Assembly: GCA_023653785.1 (NCBI GenBank)
Contig: JAMKCH010012511.1
Coordinates: 1-64,000, forward strand
Source of the DNA: Ophioderma brevispina
Taxonomy: Eukaryota; Echinodermata; Ophiuroidea; Amphilepidida; Ophiodermatidae
Direction: 5' to 3'
DNA length: 64,000 bases
Part shown: one piece after another, positions 32,743-45,308 of the stretch
How the letters are laid out: each line of letters begins with the position of its first letter
Numbering within the stretch: position 1 is the first letter of the stretch
Translations under genes and position numbers: made by a program
Notes under the pieces: generated by a model
Database searches by the model: none
Seen by the model: the letters and a program-made list of their open reading frames with translations, nothing else
Told to the model about the DNA's origin: nothing

Positions 32743-35700
32743 GTAGTATTGCAATGATGTGGCCAATTCGGCATGTTCCTGTGTTCGGGGACCGGCGGAT
32801 GGCGGGTCGGGAAACACTGATTTTTTGCTTACAACTTGTTACTGTCCCTTGTCCTACATTCTAACAGACATTATGGGAATACCCCTCGTTTTTAAGTTAC
32901 AGGATTATATGCAAAACAAAGTTCGAAAATAAAAAAATCTAGGTCAAGTTTGTGTGATGGTGGCCAGTACCATTTCTCCATGGCAGTGTGCAAATTCCCC
33001 CGGCCCTGCATCCGCCCTGCTGGCCTGTTTAGCATAGCAAAATACTACCTATTTTGAAGTACTGCACACAAATTTTGGCTTGTAGCATTTACAATCTAAA
33101 TAATAAAAAGTATCCAATTTATGATAAATTGTCAAAACTGCTATACAAATTTTCGAAGGAATTTGCACCTGCACTGGGCATGCTGATTGCTGTTAGTCCC
33201 AATAATTGTGAATACACACTTGACATTTATTTTAACATGGTCATTAATCATATCACTGAATGTGTTGTCACAAAACACGTTATGTTATTGGTTAGCCATT
33301 AGCAATGTACTGGCACCACCTCTGCACCAAAAGATGTCTCATCAATCCATCCTTAGCATTACTTCTCATTCTATCCATTTTTAAGACTGAACATGCATGA
33401 CAGGAGTATAAATCATATTGTTTTCAAGTATTTTATTCTGCTTTCTTTACACTTGACTGTTTTGGAGGAGTTTTTGGATGCTGTTACAACAGATCGAAAT
33501 CTGGTGGTTAGTAATCCTCAGGCTCACCCAACAAAGGTAATATTGATTGCTGCTGGACCGTGTTACATACAAAATTCCATACCTGATTTTACCTGGTTGA
33601 TGGACTTTGTTTTCCCTTCTTAAGTAGTGTCATTATTACAATCACGTAACACACAATTTGTACTTTCAAAACGTCACAAAAGATTTCAAAAATTGGAAAA
33701 GGTCTCACATTGAAAAAAAAGAAAGTAAATTGATCTTTCACTCAAGACATAGTCAGTATTTGTTGATAAACATGCTTTACACACACAATTGACCCGAGGT
33801 CATTTTTACATTTCCGGCTATTTGGAAATCATTTATAGCAATGTTACATTTCACCAAATTGGTGAAATATGAAAGTGTATCATCATAAAAGGCACTTGAA
33901 ATTGTGTAAATGAATTAATCCTCCATTCATATTTGTTTATTAATTTTCAATTAAAAATGATGTTAATAATAGAAGAAAGAATTTTTTTTAATTCTGCGGA
34001 TAGTTTGATGAAGCCGCCATTTGGTTTATAGCCATTGATTTACACGATGCTCAATGGTCTGCGGAAGTATCCCCGTCCACCTTGGAATATTCATGGTCAA
34101 ACCTGTAACATGCAAAGTGCTATCCGTATGTTGTTAACTGAATCCATGGTTGAATTTCGGGATATGCAATCACGAAACTGGATTATTCTCCACTTGTTAA
34201 AAAGGAGTTTTGACATGACCTTATTCGTCACTTGATATTATTTATACATGTGAATTTACATACATTGCCAGGTGCACAAACGTGTTTGGAAAACTGCATG
34301 AAATTTTGGGTGTCCGTTTATGGAGATTTGATTCCAAGTTGGTATGTGTAATACGTTCTTGAAACATGTTAACCATGCATTTTGGCCATAAAAGGAATGA
34401 ATAACTAAATTGGAAAGGGTTTTTAGAGCCGATAAATTTTGTAATAGTGAAAAAGAAACACTGTCCAACAAGCGCAATCAAATTAAACCTAGCGTCTGTG
34501 GTGAGGATTAACTCAACCACAGATTCGATCTGTGTGGTGCTGGTCAGATTTGGACAATCAAATTCATCAGAATTTCATACTTAGTTGCCCGCCATTTTTG
34601 AACAAATCTTTATTATGATACCCTCTAGACATTAGTGAAGTGTCCTCATCAGGTAACTTTATGGATTTGGAGGCTTTTATTTTTACTAAAATTTGTGGTG
34701 GTCAAATGGCTAACACTTACCACATAACTTTTTTGTGACTACCATTCAGTGATAATAGGATCATGACCAATGTTTAAAATGAAATGTCCAATGTGTGGTC
34801 ACAATTATTGGGACTAGCATGCTGGGCATGGATGGGTATATGGTCGATAAAAATCATATTTTAAGGCTGTAGACTGGCTGCATAAAGCACAGTTGGTCCA
34901 TGAATCAGAGAGTGGTTGGTAAGCTGAAAAGACCCTCGAACTGGCAGTGGCATATATTCCTGAATAAATGGGGTGTAAATGCATTTACCTAGGCTAAGGT
35001 GGGGCTTGTTTTTGTCAAGATGTATACATAGCTATGCTTCGTGCCTAACCTACATGTGTGCTCCCAGACTACATTGTTCCATGATGTATATATACTGCCT
35101 TCCAAGAAAGACCAAACTGAAAAAAAAAATACGGAAAGGCTTTGCAGAACTAAGGGACAAGGGCGTACGCAGGGTTTATTTGGGGGTTGTTGGGACTATC
35201 GAAAAAGTGGACTTTTTTTGGTAAAATTGGATCTAGCCCATGAGAATGAAGTTTTAGATTTGCGTCCGGACATTTTTCAAAAGGCAATGAGGCTTTACTT
35301 CATTATTCATTATGTACATTTTTATTGGTTGACTTGCGGATTTCAACATGTTTTCCAGCAGAGCTGACGGAGAATCACATCAAGAATGTGTCATGTTTCA
35401 GACTCAGACTGGCATGCATGTACTCTATTTCATTGCAGCAATTGTAGTTTTCACGCTGTTGATGATAAACATATTTTTTTTGTGATGAAGAGCATTTTTT
35501 ATGCAAATGATTTTTTTTTAAAATAATGAACATTTTCGCCAGCAGGTTTTGGAGCATGCGGGCGGCGGATGCGATCTAAAACTTTCATGTCCCATGGCCT
35601 AACCCCCATAAAATAATGGTCCTTTTTGGATTTTTTGAACAATTTTATCACCAAAAAGTGGACTTTCTTGTCATTTTTTTTTCCATTTTGGACTTTTTTT

Positions 35701-38700
35701 TAGCTGAGGGTATACAACAACACCCCTTGGTTTTGTTTCGACATTGTACCTAAGCTCCCATTCACAAATGCATCAGATGGGATGTACATAGTCACTCATG
35801 ATACATGTAGTCGCTTAAAGGTCCATGTTCCAATCGTCTAATAGCGCCCCCGTTCCCAGGCTTCCCAGATTTTACCAGACGTGGTCCACGTAATTTTTGG
35901 TAATCAGAAGAAAGCATATTTTCTCATTTACCCCCTGTGAAATCTGAGGGCTAAAGGATGTTTGGGTTGGATGTAATGAGTGAAAATTTGTCCACATTTT
36001 TTTTAATTTTTTATATTAGTTTTACACATTACTCTATGGGGATTACCATTATTACCAAATAACGTTTTTCGCTCATTCAAACAACGGGTTGAAAACATGG
36101 CACAAAATTTTAAACAGATGGGTGTTCGGTGAAGCCCATTCTATCAAAATGGGAAAAAAATTATAGACTTAAATCGGGTTCATCCCCCTTTTAATTTTGG
36201 TATTGTTTTTTTTTTTTTTTTTTGCTGTACAGGCCTATTGGTGAACTAATTTTTATGTGGTTAAATTATGTAACTATATTTTGTTCTATATTTTAGCAAG
36301 GCCATTTTTTTTTTACAACATAACCAACTCCTTAGCACAAAAGCAAGATCCATGGAACAGACTGAATACCACACGCATTGATCGTTTCACTCAAGACATA
36401 GTCAGTATTTGTTGATAAACAGCTTTAACACAAGTGACCCGAGGTCATTTTTAACATTCCCTGCTATTGGGAAATCATTATACGCATGTTAATTTCAAAA
36501 CAAATTGGGGAAATATGGAAGTGTTATAATCATAAAAGGCACGTGGAATTTGTAAATGATTAATACGCCATGCATTTTTATAATTTTCAATTAAAAAATG
36601 ATGTTAATAATAGATAAGAAAGATTATTTTTTATCTGTGCGAGAGTTGATGAGCACCTTTGGTTAATCCGCCATTGATTTACACTAGGCTCAATGGTCTG
36701 CGGAGTATCCCGATACACCTTGGAAATATCAAGGTCAAACCTGCAACGTTCGAAGTGGCTATCCGTATGTGGTCAATGAACATGGTGCATTTCGGATATG
36801 TGCATCACGAAAACGGAATATTCTCCCTTGTGTAAAAATGAGGTTGACATGACCTTCCGTCACTGAATTATTAACATGTGAATTATATCAACATGGCAGG
36901 TGCACCAACGAGTTGGAACTGCATGAAAACTTTTGCCGTTATGGAGATCGAAGTCCAAAGTTGGTATGGTAATAGTTTTTGAACATGTTAACCATGCGTT
37001 TGGCCAAAAAGGAATGAATAATAATTGAAAGGTTTTTAGAGAACGATAATTTTGTAAATAAGGAAAGAAACACGGTCACAGCGCAATCAAATTACCTATC
37101 ATCTGTGGTTGTGAGGCATTACTAACCACAGATTTGATCGTGTAGGTGCTGGTCAGATTTGGACAATCAATTTCACAGAATTTCCATACTTAGTTGCCAG
37201 GCCATTTGACAATTTTAGTTATGATACCTAGACAGTAGTAGAAGTGGTCCTCGATCAGGTAAATTTATGGAATTGGAGGCTTTTATTTTTATCTAAAATT
37301 GGTGGTGGGTCAAAATGGCTAACCAATTACAAATTAAACTTTTGGTGACTACACATTCAGTGATAGGATAATGACCAATGTTAAAAATGAATGTCAAAAC
37401 GTGGGTCACAAGTATTGGGACTAGGCTTGCTGGGAATGGAGGTATATGGTCGTATTCATATTTGAAGGCTGTAGAACTGGCTGCATAAATCACAGTTGGC
37501 ATGACAATCCATGATGGTTGGTAGAGCTGAAGATAGGCCTCGACCTGGCAGTGGCATATGCCCTGAATAAATGGGGTGTAAATGCATTTACCTAGGCTAA
37601 GGTGGTCATGGTTTTGTCAAGGAGGTATACATTAGCTATGCGTCGTGCCTAACCGACATGTAGTGCTCTCAGACTACATGTCATGATATACTGCAGTCTA
37701 CAGGAAAGACCAAAATGAAAAAAAAAAAAAAAATAACGGAAAGGCTTGCAGAACTAGGTAAAGGGCTGTACGCAGGGTATTGGGGGGTTGTGGGAATTCG
37801 GCAAAAGGTGAACTTTTTTTGGTAAAAGTGGACTAAGGCCATGAGAATGAAGTTTTAGATTTGCGTCCGGACATTTTTCAAAAGGCATTGAGGCTTTACT
37901 TCATTATCATTAGTACTTTTATTGGTTGCTTGCGGGTTCACAGGGTTTTCAGCCAGAGATGACGGATGATCCATCAAGAAATTGTCATGTTCAGACTCAG
38001 GAATGCAGGCATGTCTACTCGAGTCATTTGCACAATTGTACGTTTTTTCAGCTGTTTGATGATTTGAACATGATTTTGTTTGGTGTGTGAGAGCATTTTT
38101 ATGCAAATGATTTTTTTTTTAAATAATGAAAGCCTTTCGGCAGCAGGGTTTTGGCGCATGCTGGCGGCGGAATGCAGATCTAAAACCTTCATTCCCATGG
38201 CATAACCCCCATAACTGTCCTTTTTGGAAATTTTGAACAATTATCACCCAAAAAATGTGGACTTTCTTGACATTTTTTTTTTCATTGGATCTTTTTAGCT
38301 CGACTAGGTATTATACACCTCCTGGTTTTGTTTTTAGATTGTTAACCTAATACCCATTCAAATGCATCAATGGGATGTACATAGTCCTCATGATAGTCGC
38401 TTAAAGGTCCATGGTCCAATCGCTAATAGCGGACCTGTTCACAGGTACTCCAGATTTTACCAGAAGTGGTCCAATTAAATTTTGGTATCAGAAGAAAGCC
38501 TATTTTCTCATTTACCCTGTGAAATCTGAGGGCTAAAGGATGTTTGGTTTGGATGTAATGAGTGAAAATTTGTCACATTTTAGTCGACCAATATTAATTT
38601 TACACATTACTCTATGGGATTACCATTTAATTACCAAATAACGTTTTTAGCTCACTTCAAAACGGGTTGAAATATTGGCAGAAAAATTTTAGATGGGTTT

Positions 38701-41700
38701 TCGGGTGAAGCCCATTCTATCAAAATGGGAAAAAAATTATAGACTTAAATCGGGTCATCCCCCTTTTAATTTTGTATTTTTTTTTTTTGCTGTACAGGCC
38801 TATTGGTGAACTAATTTTTATGTGGTTAAATTATGTACTATATTTTGTTCCTATATTTTTAGCAAGTGCCTTACACAGAAACAACTCATTTAGCACAAAA
38901 GCAAGATCCATGGAACAGACTGAATACCACAGCGACATTGGCCAGTTCACGCAGGGAAATCTACCATCATGATCCAAAGGTACATATGCATGTGTATTGA
39001 TTGTAACATAGCTCTAACATGATTTTTTTAATTTGGATTAACATAAAATGGAAATAGGTATTCTCTCAACCTCACATGCATTGATTTACATAGTACATGC
39101 ACACATTCAGCCCCAGGATTCAGCCTGACTAAATACTTGCAAACAAGTAGGGGTTGTCAATCAAAATATTGTCTTTAATCCTGAAGATGAAGTTATATTC
39201 TGCATAGATAATTGATTACATATAGGCTCTATGTATACGTCATTACATGTGACAATGTAATCTGGGACCAATATTATTGGTCTTGGGATGTAATGTCACT
39301 GGATCTTTCTTGTAAAATTGAAAAATGGGTCATGTGACAAGGCTACCGCATCCCCCCACTTGTGTTAGAGTATTAAATTTTGAGCAGTGTTGTAATCGCT
39401 CAAGATCATTATTGAGTAAATTACTTGAGGTCTGTTTCTTAATTAGTGAAACCTTGGGGAACCCTGTCATTTCTGGGGCCTGCTATATAATTGAAAACAT
39501 CTGAATTTGGTTTTGATTTTATGAAGAATGCTCTATTTTGACTACTAGTACTACAGATTCAGACACCAAGTCAGACATTAGCATCTAAAACCTGCATTGT
39601 AAGAATTTTGCAATCAACTGAACTGACTCAACAGAATTGATTATAGACATGGGGCTTTGGTACATATAGGAGAGCATGGGGTTTGTCACTGCAGTTTGGG
39701 TAATATCATTTGGGGTCCACTTAATGATGTTTACCAATACCCTTGGCGCTTAGTGATTTATTGATTTTGTTTTGGGTAGCAAAGCACTTTTGTCCGAATT
39801 TGGGTCTGAATTTCAGCTTAAAGGTACACCACATGATTACAACATTATGTTTTTGTGTTTTATATGAAGGGCTATCACCAACATTAAAAAAATATTCATT
39901 TAAATCAGACAATGTGTTTGGTAAATTGTGTGTATTACAATTGCCCATAGTACCTTACAAACATGCCCGTACGCAGGGGGGTGCGGCCACAAAAGTGACA
40001 AAAGGTCCATTTTTGAGGAATTTTTTTAATAAAAAGGTCCAAAATTTAGAGAATTATTGACAAGAAAGTCCACTATTTGGTAGTGAAATGTTCAAAAAGT
40101 CCAAAAAAGGACCATTTTAGCATCTTAACATTTGGGGGAAAAAGTCAGTCAAAATATTGTGCAGATGAGATGAGAAAAATACAAGAGACATTTTCAGTAA
40201 CCTGTATACATGTACATGTACATAGGGTCCGGGAGAATCCGCGTTTAGAAAACCCGATTTCCGCGCGCGATTTTCGGCAAATCCGCGTTTTCCGCGCACA
40301 AAAATCAGTATTTTCCGCGCCAAATCCGCGCTGAAAATGTGCCGAAATGGCGTAATTACGCACCTAAAGGGTCCTGGTAGACAACCATATCCATGCTACA
40401 TAAGTGTAAATAAATAAATAAATCGATCATGTTGATGAAAATATGTAAAAATTTCGCCTATAATCCGTGATCCCAGCCGATAATTCCCTACGCGACCTCT
40501 TTAAACTATGAATGAAAGACCCCAAATATGCCGCAAGAGTGCCAATAATATCAGCAGTGACAACTCTTTCCAGGCAATTGTTTAGCGCTTATGTTCTTTA
40601 CTGATACAAGCGGCTAGGAGCCGACCAGGTAACCTTGTCAATCAAGTAGTCTTCTTTTGTTGATCCAATGACATCATACATTTACTCCCAGGTCCCAATC
40701 GATTCATCACACATCTTCAAGTCTTGTTTTGGTTTACACTATTTGCAGCGCGATGAATTGAGCTATGTACGGATCAATGACACGTACGTTGATAGATTTT
40801 TGCAGCACAGTATAAATGCTTCTGACGATCTGCAGCCAAGTTGTGAAGCGTGCAGCTACAAATTTGATAGAATGATGTACATGTAGTTTGTTTGACGGCT
40901 CGTAGCTAAGGGTCCATATCATATTTACTAAGCACAAATTAGCATTGTGCTGATTTGTGCTGCCCGTTAATTATTTTAGAATATAGTGTTGCTGCTACAA
41001 TAAATTACCCACTAGAGAGGGTGGTTACGTATGTGTTTTACGAAGGCAACACCATAGGAAAACAGACATTTAGGTAATAGCGCCTAGGCTCATTTTCTGC
41101 CTTTTATGGTGACCATATATTTGGACGCTTCCTTGCAGATAAATTTATAGAACGAACATCTACGAATATCCAAATGACAAAAATTGTTACAACGAATTGT
41201 TTAAGAGTAGGCACCCAACACATTAACCCGTGGTGGTGGCATTAAAGTGGAATATTAATGGATCAGCACAGACTCGTCGCCCTCAATTATACCTCAAAGA
41301 ATCGAGATGGTTATATCATCATGTACTGTGGGCACCAGCGGCTGATCATGAACGGCCTCACTGTTAAATACCTACCTGCCGGGTATAGGCCTACATATGG
41401 AATGAGGGAGCTTAATTTGTGTAAAACATTAAATGCCCCTACGGACAAGCAGGTGTAAGACAGCAGCCTGCTACTGACTTTTTTGAAATGGTGACGGATC
41501 AAAAAAACAACTAAAAAAAAAACATCATTTATGAGTACCCTGTGAGGCTACCATGGCGTCACGGGCCTGCTGCTCTGGAGGGGGCAAATTGCCGCAGTCT
41601 TGGGCAATTTTTCCCTCTCAGGGGGTCAAAAGCCAATTTTTCCCTTTCAGAGGCTACAACAGTTGCCTGATTCAAGCCGGGATTTTTCCAATGTTTTGCA

Positions 41701-44700
41701 ATACCCTCGGACCAAAGTCGCACCCCCCCCCCCGCGCTGTTTACTCCACTGAGGGGAAACCCAAATAACCATTCAAACAAATCTTAAGAGAAATCCCTAT
41801 TTCTACCATGTCTTTAACCGTTTAAAGATTCATCACTTTTGTAAACAATATCTATATCTGATGCTAATCGTTTCACTGCCCAGATGCAAAAGGTATGTGT
41901 ATTTTTTTTGACTTGTAATCCTCTGCTTCACATAGGACTGTGTGTTGTAAATTGTTTCTATATCCTTTGTGTTGAATAAAAGAAATTGTACCAGCTAGTT
42001 TGTATCCCAAGTTGCTCAGTGACCGTCATGCCCAGTTTATTGTGCTATAAACCGTACCCAGTGTTCGAAATACAAATGGAAAAATTCATGCATCCCGTGC
42101 AGTAACTCTAAAAGTTACATGCACAAAGAAAATTTGTGTTCAATGCACAGTGCAAAGCTTTGATGTTATTGGACAATAACAATGAATCATAAAAACAATA
42201 ATTTTAACTACTAAGTAAGGATGAGATTAATCTTGACGTTTGGGTCATTCAGATGTAATTCAATTTCAGTACGGCATCCTGGCTAACATTATCTCTCAGC
42301 CTGTGCAGCTAATTAGTGAAAGCTTAACATGCACAGCCACACACAAACAGTTGCATGAATTTGTGCATTGCGTGCATGTGGTATTTTGAACACTGACCGT
42401 TTTTCATGTTTTTTATTTTCATATTTTTTATTATCTTCAAAGATATTTCTTTCCAATGCGCAGTGAAGTAACAAAAATGTCATGACGTTTGTGAATTCTC
42501 ATGTTGACTCCCATTGTTACTCCCAGTATGTTTGCAAAAACATGTGAGGTGCATGCTGGAGTAAAGTAACAGCGAGGAACAAAAGGTCATATATAACCGA
42601 TTTATAATGTTCATAAGCTCATAGGCCACAGTGATCCGAACCCCCGGGTGCAGATCCTTGGACGTTCCAAGCTCAATGGTAGGGGGAACCCTGTGCCGCT
42701 TAAAGAACACTATCAGTGATTTAAAAAATATTTGAAATTTTGCAGTAAAGCTTTCAAAACTTAGAAGGATAATCTGTAGAATTCTCATAAGTTCGCTTTA
42801 CACCAGCTGTAAAGAATTGTGACAGAAAGGAAGAAAGCAGCAGGTGTTTCCAAGATACGCATCTACCATTCAATTAACGTGGTTTGTTAGTAAGTGTCCG
42901 TGGATCGGACCATTCGTGACTAAAATCATCTCCGATCCTGTCCATATTAGGTTGCATAGATCTATCTGGGTCTCTCAATTGCATGTATGTTAGGAATAAC
43001 CTGTCTTGTTACAGTACCCCAAACTCTGATTTTTGAATGCATTTTCTTCGCTTGCTGATTGAGCAAATTCCTGATAGTGTCTTTAACTTTAAGGTCCCAG
43101 CGGGGTCCCAGGGCAGAGCCTCTTTTGCCCCTGAAAAGTATTTCTTCAACGATTTGAGCCTATGTCAACGCCCTCGACATCCTTCCTTTGCTATTGTTTA
43201 GACTCAGACCCTGGGGGCGCGCTCCCCTCCCCCCCCGGCTTCTCGCATATCAGTTGTTTACCTCATGTCCAAATCCTTATTTTTTTTCTCTTATTCCTTC
43301 ATTTCAAAAAGTTAATATCACTTACGCCCTTCTGTTCCACGATCGGTCCCCCTCCCCCCATCCTGCTGACTATGCCCCTCCAAGTACGACTATTACATAC
43401 ATGTATGCGTAATTACAAAGAACACAAGGCTTACTTTTTTTGTTTTTTTAATTTTGTATATTTCTGTAAATTTGCACATGAATGTGCATCCTGTGTATTT
43501 TCAAAGTTTTGGTAAGCATAGAGAAGAAAAGTGAATACCAAAACCGAGATTTTATGGAACTTGCCCATTTGTCCATCAATTTACCCCTATAGAGAAGGAT
43601 CCTGTGAATAACTTCCAGATTGCATGACAGGAAAAATACCTAAATCTCATTCTTATTAATAAATTAAAAGATGTTTTAAACAATGTTTTTTGGCTTATCA
43701 TTCAACTTGCTCAGGTGTTACACACAAGCCACATCCTTAAAAACTAAAAATCTGGTTTCAGCAAAATTAAGGACCACACTTTCACACAAAATGTACTTGA
43801 GTCCCTTACTGAATGGCTACATGTATGTTGTTAGAAAAGAAATTTCCATCCCTTACATCAGTCCAACTAGTATAATGACCTCTTATTCCACCGATTATTG
43901 TGTTTTGCTGGCAGCGATGATAACACTGTGCTCAATAAGTAAAAATGACAATCAATTTTTTGTTTCATAGATTTCTTCATGTTTCTTTATCTACACAGGC
44001 ATGCAAAAGACAGTCTAGACTTTATCACTTAAGCTAACTATGACATATACTCACCCATGGAACTTCTAAACATACCACACAGCAGAAACACTAATACAGC
44101 GAGAAACACAGGAGACGCATCATGGGTAAGATGTGTGATCAATAAGTCAATAATATAAACAACCCTGTCATCATACGGCCACATGACCTTAACAATTTGA
44201 TAGATCTCTTGCTCTTGGATTGCTATGATTGCTTTGAGAGATAATCTCCATCATGTTAATATGATTGGCATATATATGATTAGCAATGACAGTGACAGTT
44301 TGTTTCTAAGGTTATCTTTACCAATTACATGTACCTTTGTATTTTTTTATTTTAAACAATTTCCCCACAAATTTCTATACCCTGATGATGCACAATTTCA
44401 CTTCACTCATATCTGAGAGTGACTCTTCCTTAACTTTGCATTTGTACTCTTAGAAACATGTATTTGAACATGAAGTCAGTCACCTTTCAATTATTTCCGT
44501 TTCTCAGATTTGTAGTTTTTTTCCACTCTTGCAGACTTTTGCTAATAGTGAAAGACTCGTAAAAAAGTGTAGTGAATTACTACTGGAAAGTATACTTTAA
44601 TTTACAAGTATCTTACAGATCCAGATTACATACCATGACAAAGTGTTTGACAAACAATTGCTTCTCTTGATATAAATATGGTCAAAATATATCCCTTACA

Positions 44701-45308
44701 AGTTAAACAGCATATTGGTTCCAATGCAATTCTGCTGGACCACATTTGAACCCAAGGCTGGCCCAATGAGGCCTGTGGGTCTAGTGGTTGGCAATTTCGG
44801 TGTATACTTGTACACAAGGATCCTTGTTCGAATCCGGCCTGGAGTACATATTATTCAGGACATTTGCATGTGCGGAGCCTCAGCTGGTAATATTCACACT
44901 CTTAATTTCAAGTTATAGTGCTAGTTATAACACATTCCCCCCAAACCCAATCATGAAAACTGCCCACTTTTCTTAAAACCATTTTTAAACACAAATGCGC
45001 GCGATCTTCTGAGACAACTATGTATTTTTTTTTGCTGGCCTACTATGACAAAAATTAAATTCAACATATTTTCCTATTTACTCTACAGGCGCATCTTAAC
45101 AATAGATACAAGGTGAGACGCCCGTTTATTGATCCCATGAATCCTCCACTCAGGAAGATCTCCTCCATTACCCCAAGAAGGAGAGTCTACACATCGTCGA
45201 GAGGGCAATAGATGAGTCATCATAGTCTTGTCAACAAACCAGGGATATTCCAGAAAGCATGATGGAGTCTCTAACCATACGTTGTCACCTCAAATTAGAA
45301 CTTTTTAA
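32653..45308 (+). CDS. CFAP276: CFAP276 (C1orf194 family), ciliary microtubule inner protein
   Basis: CFAP276 is a small protein inside the doublet microtubules of motile cilia and flagella. Four exon blocks: 32653-32742, 38867-38979, 43999-44125 and 45089-45308. Exon 1 gives [14 protein letters not shown] and, after a one-base frame change, [10 protein letters not shown], the RDP......NDD start of the family. Exon 2 gives [20 protein letters not shown] and REIYHHDPK, the THLAQ..(D/E)PW.RLN...T......RR..Y..DP core. Exon 3 gives KDSLDF and ETLIQRETQ. Exon 4 gives [28 protein letters not shown] and GYSRKHDG, as in the C-terminal GYSRK.DG. The exon 1/2 junction (CAC G|TG CCT) is in phase if exon 1's A run has one more base. 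The first intron holds a 2.6-kb tandem duplication. Several one-base frame breaks lie in exons 1, 3 and 4. Confidence 0.8.
33730..36378 (+). repeat. Tandem duplication, copy 1 (2.65 kb)
   Basis: From 'tgatctttcactcaagacat' it runs parallel to 36379-38933 along its whole length, with many one- to few-base indels. Its end (36293-36378) is a damaged copy of CFAP276 exon 2, keeping 'ttagcacaaaagcaagatcc' and 'ggaacagactgaataccac' but with a garbled start and no 3' half or donor. Frames within it are not coding. Confidence 0.9.
36379..38933 (+). repeat. Tandem duplication, copy 2 (2.55 kb)
   Basis: It starts 'tgatcgtttcactcaagaca' directly after copy 1 and ends inside CFAP276 exon 2, which is intact in this copy. 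Copies differ mostly by small indels rather than substitutions. That would fit two haplotypes or read sets joined end to end. Confidence 0.9.
38867..38979 (+). CDS. CFAP276: CFAP276 exon 2
   Basis: An AG at 38865-38866 ('ttagcaag') precedes it and GTACAT follows. It reads [38 protein letters not shown] without interruption, the best-conserved part of the protein. The acceptor four bases upstream (38861-38862) is also possible, but fits exon 1's phase less well. Confidence 0.85.
39000..40230. other. CFAP276 intron 2, first part
   Basis: No exon here. 39960-40125 ('cgtacgcaggggggtgcgg', 'aaaagtccaaaaaaggacc') resembles the stretches at 35.16-35.22 and 35.6-35.7 kb, so it is a fragment of a dispersed repeat. 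Confidence 0.45.
40237..40335. repeat. CCGCG-rich motif array
   Basis: CCGCG occurs six times in about 95 bp (near 40239, 40261, 40282, 40291, 40315 and 40326), three of them as TTTCCGCGC. The surroundings are AT-rich. It could be a degenerate minisatellite. Confidence 0.55.
40336..43998. other. CFAP276 intron 2, remainder
   Basis: No supported exon. It contains C runs near 41727 and 43231, and a 117-codon plus frame at 43162 that is proline-rich low complexity. Confidence 0.4.
43999..44125 (+). CDS. CFAP276: CFAP276 exon 3
   Basis: The acceptor TCTACACAG ends at 43998 and the donor GTAAGA starts at 44126. KDSLDF, ANYD, MELL and [14 protein letters not shown] occur in the expected order in different frames. 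One A fewer in AAAA at about 44005 would bring KDSLDF in phase with exon 2. At least two further breaks follow. Confidence 0.7.
44769..44842 (+). repeat. tRNA-like sequence (SINE head candidate)
   Basis: 'gggtctagtggttggca' reads as an A box and 'ttgttcgaatccggcc' holds a perfect GTTCGAATCC B box. AGGCCTG and CCGGCCT pair at six of seven positions, but this leaves no room for a normal T stem. It is therefore more likely a tRNA-derived SINE than a working tRNA. Confidence 0.4.
45089..45308 (+). CDS. CFAP276: CFAP276 exon 4 (last)
   Basis: The acceptor CTCTACAG ends at 45088. [20 protein letters not shown] and ITPRRRVYT are in one frame, SHHSLVNKP in another, and [13 protein letters not shown] in a third that stops at TAA 45306-45308. 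Exon 3's phase meets NNRYK only if the AA in 'cttaacaat' were AAA. The true stop may lie earlier than 45306. Confidence 0.7.

Noticed and set aside
33468..33536. Possible CFAP276 exon ([20 protein letters not shown], donor after AAG)
   Set aside because: It looks like an exon, but exon 1 joins exon 2 directly in phase and at the family's usual spacing without it, and its own phase fits neither neighbour.
34035..38240. Frames of 60-108 codons in both tandem copies
   Set aside because: The frames are not conserved between the two copies, which differ by frame-shifting indels, so there is no sign of selection on protein.
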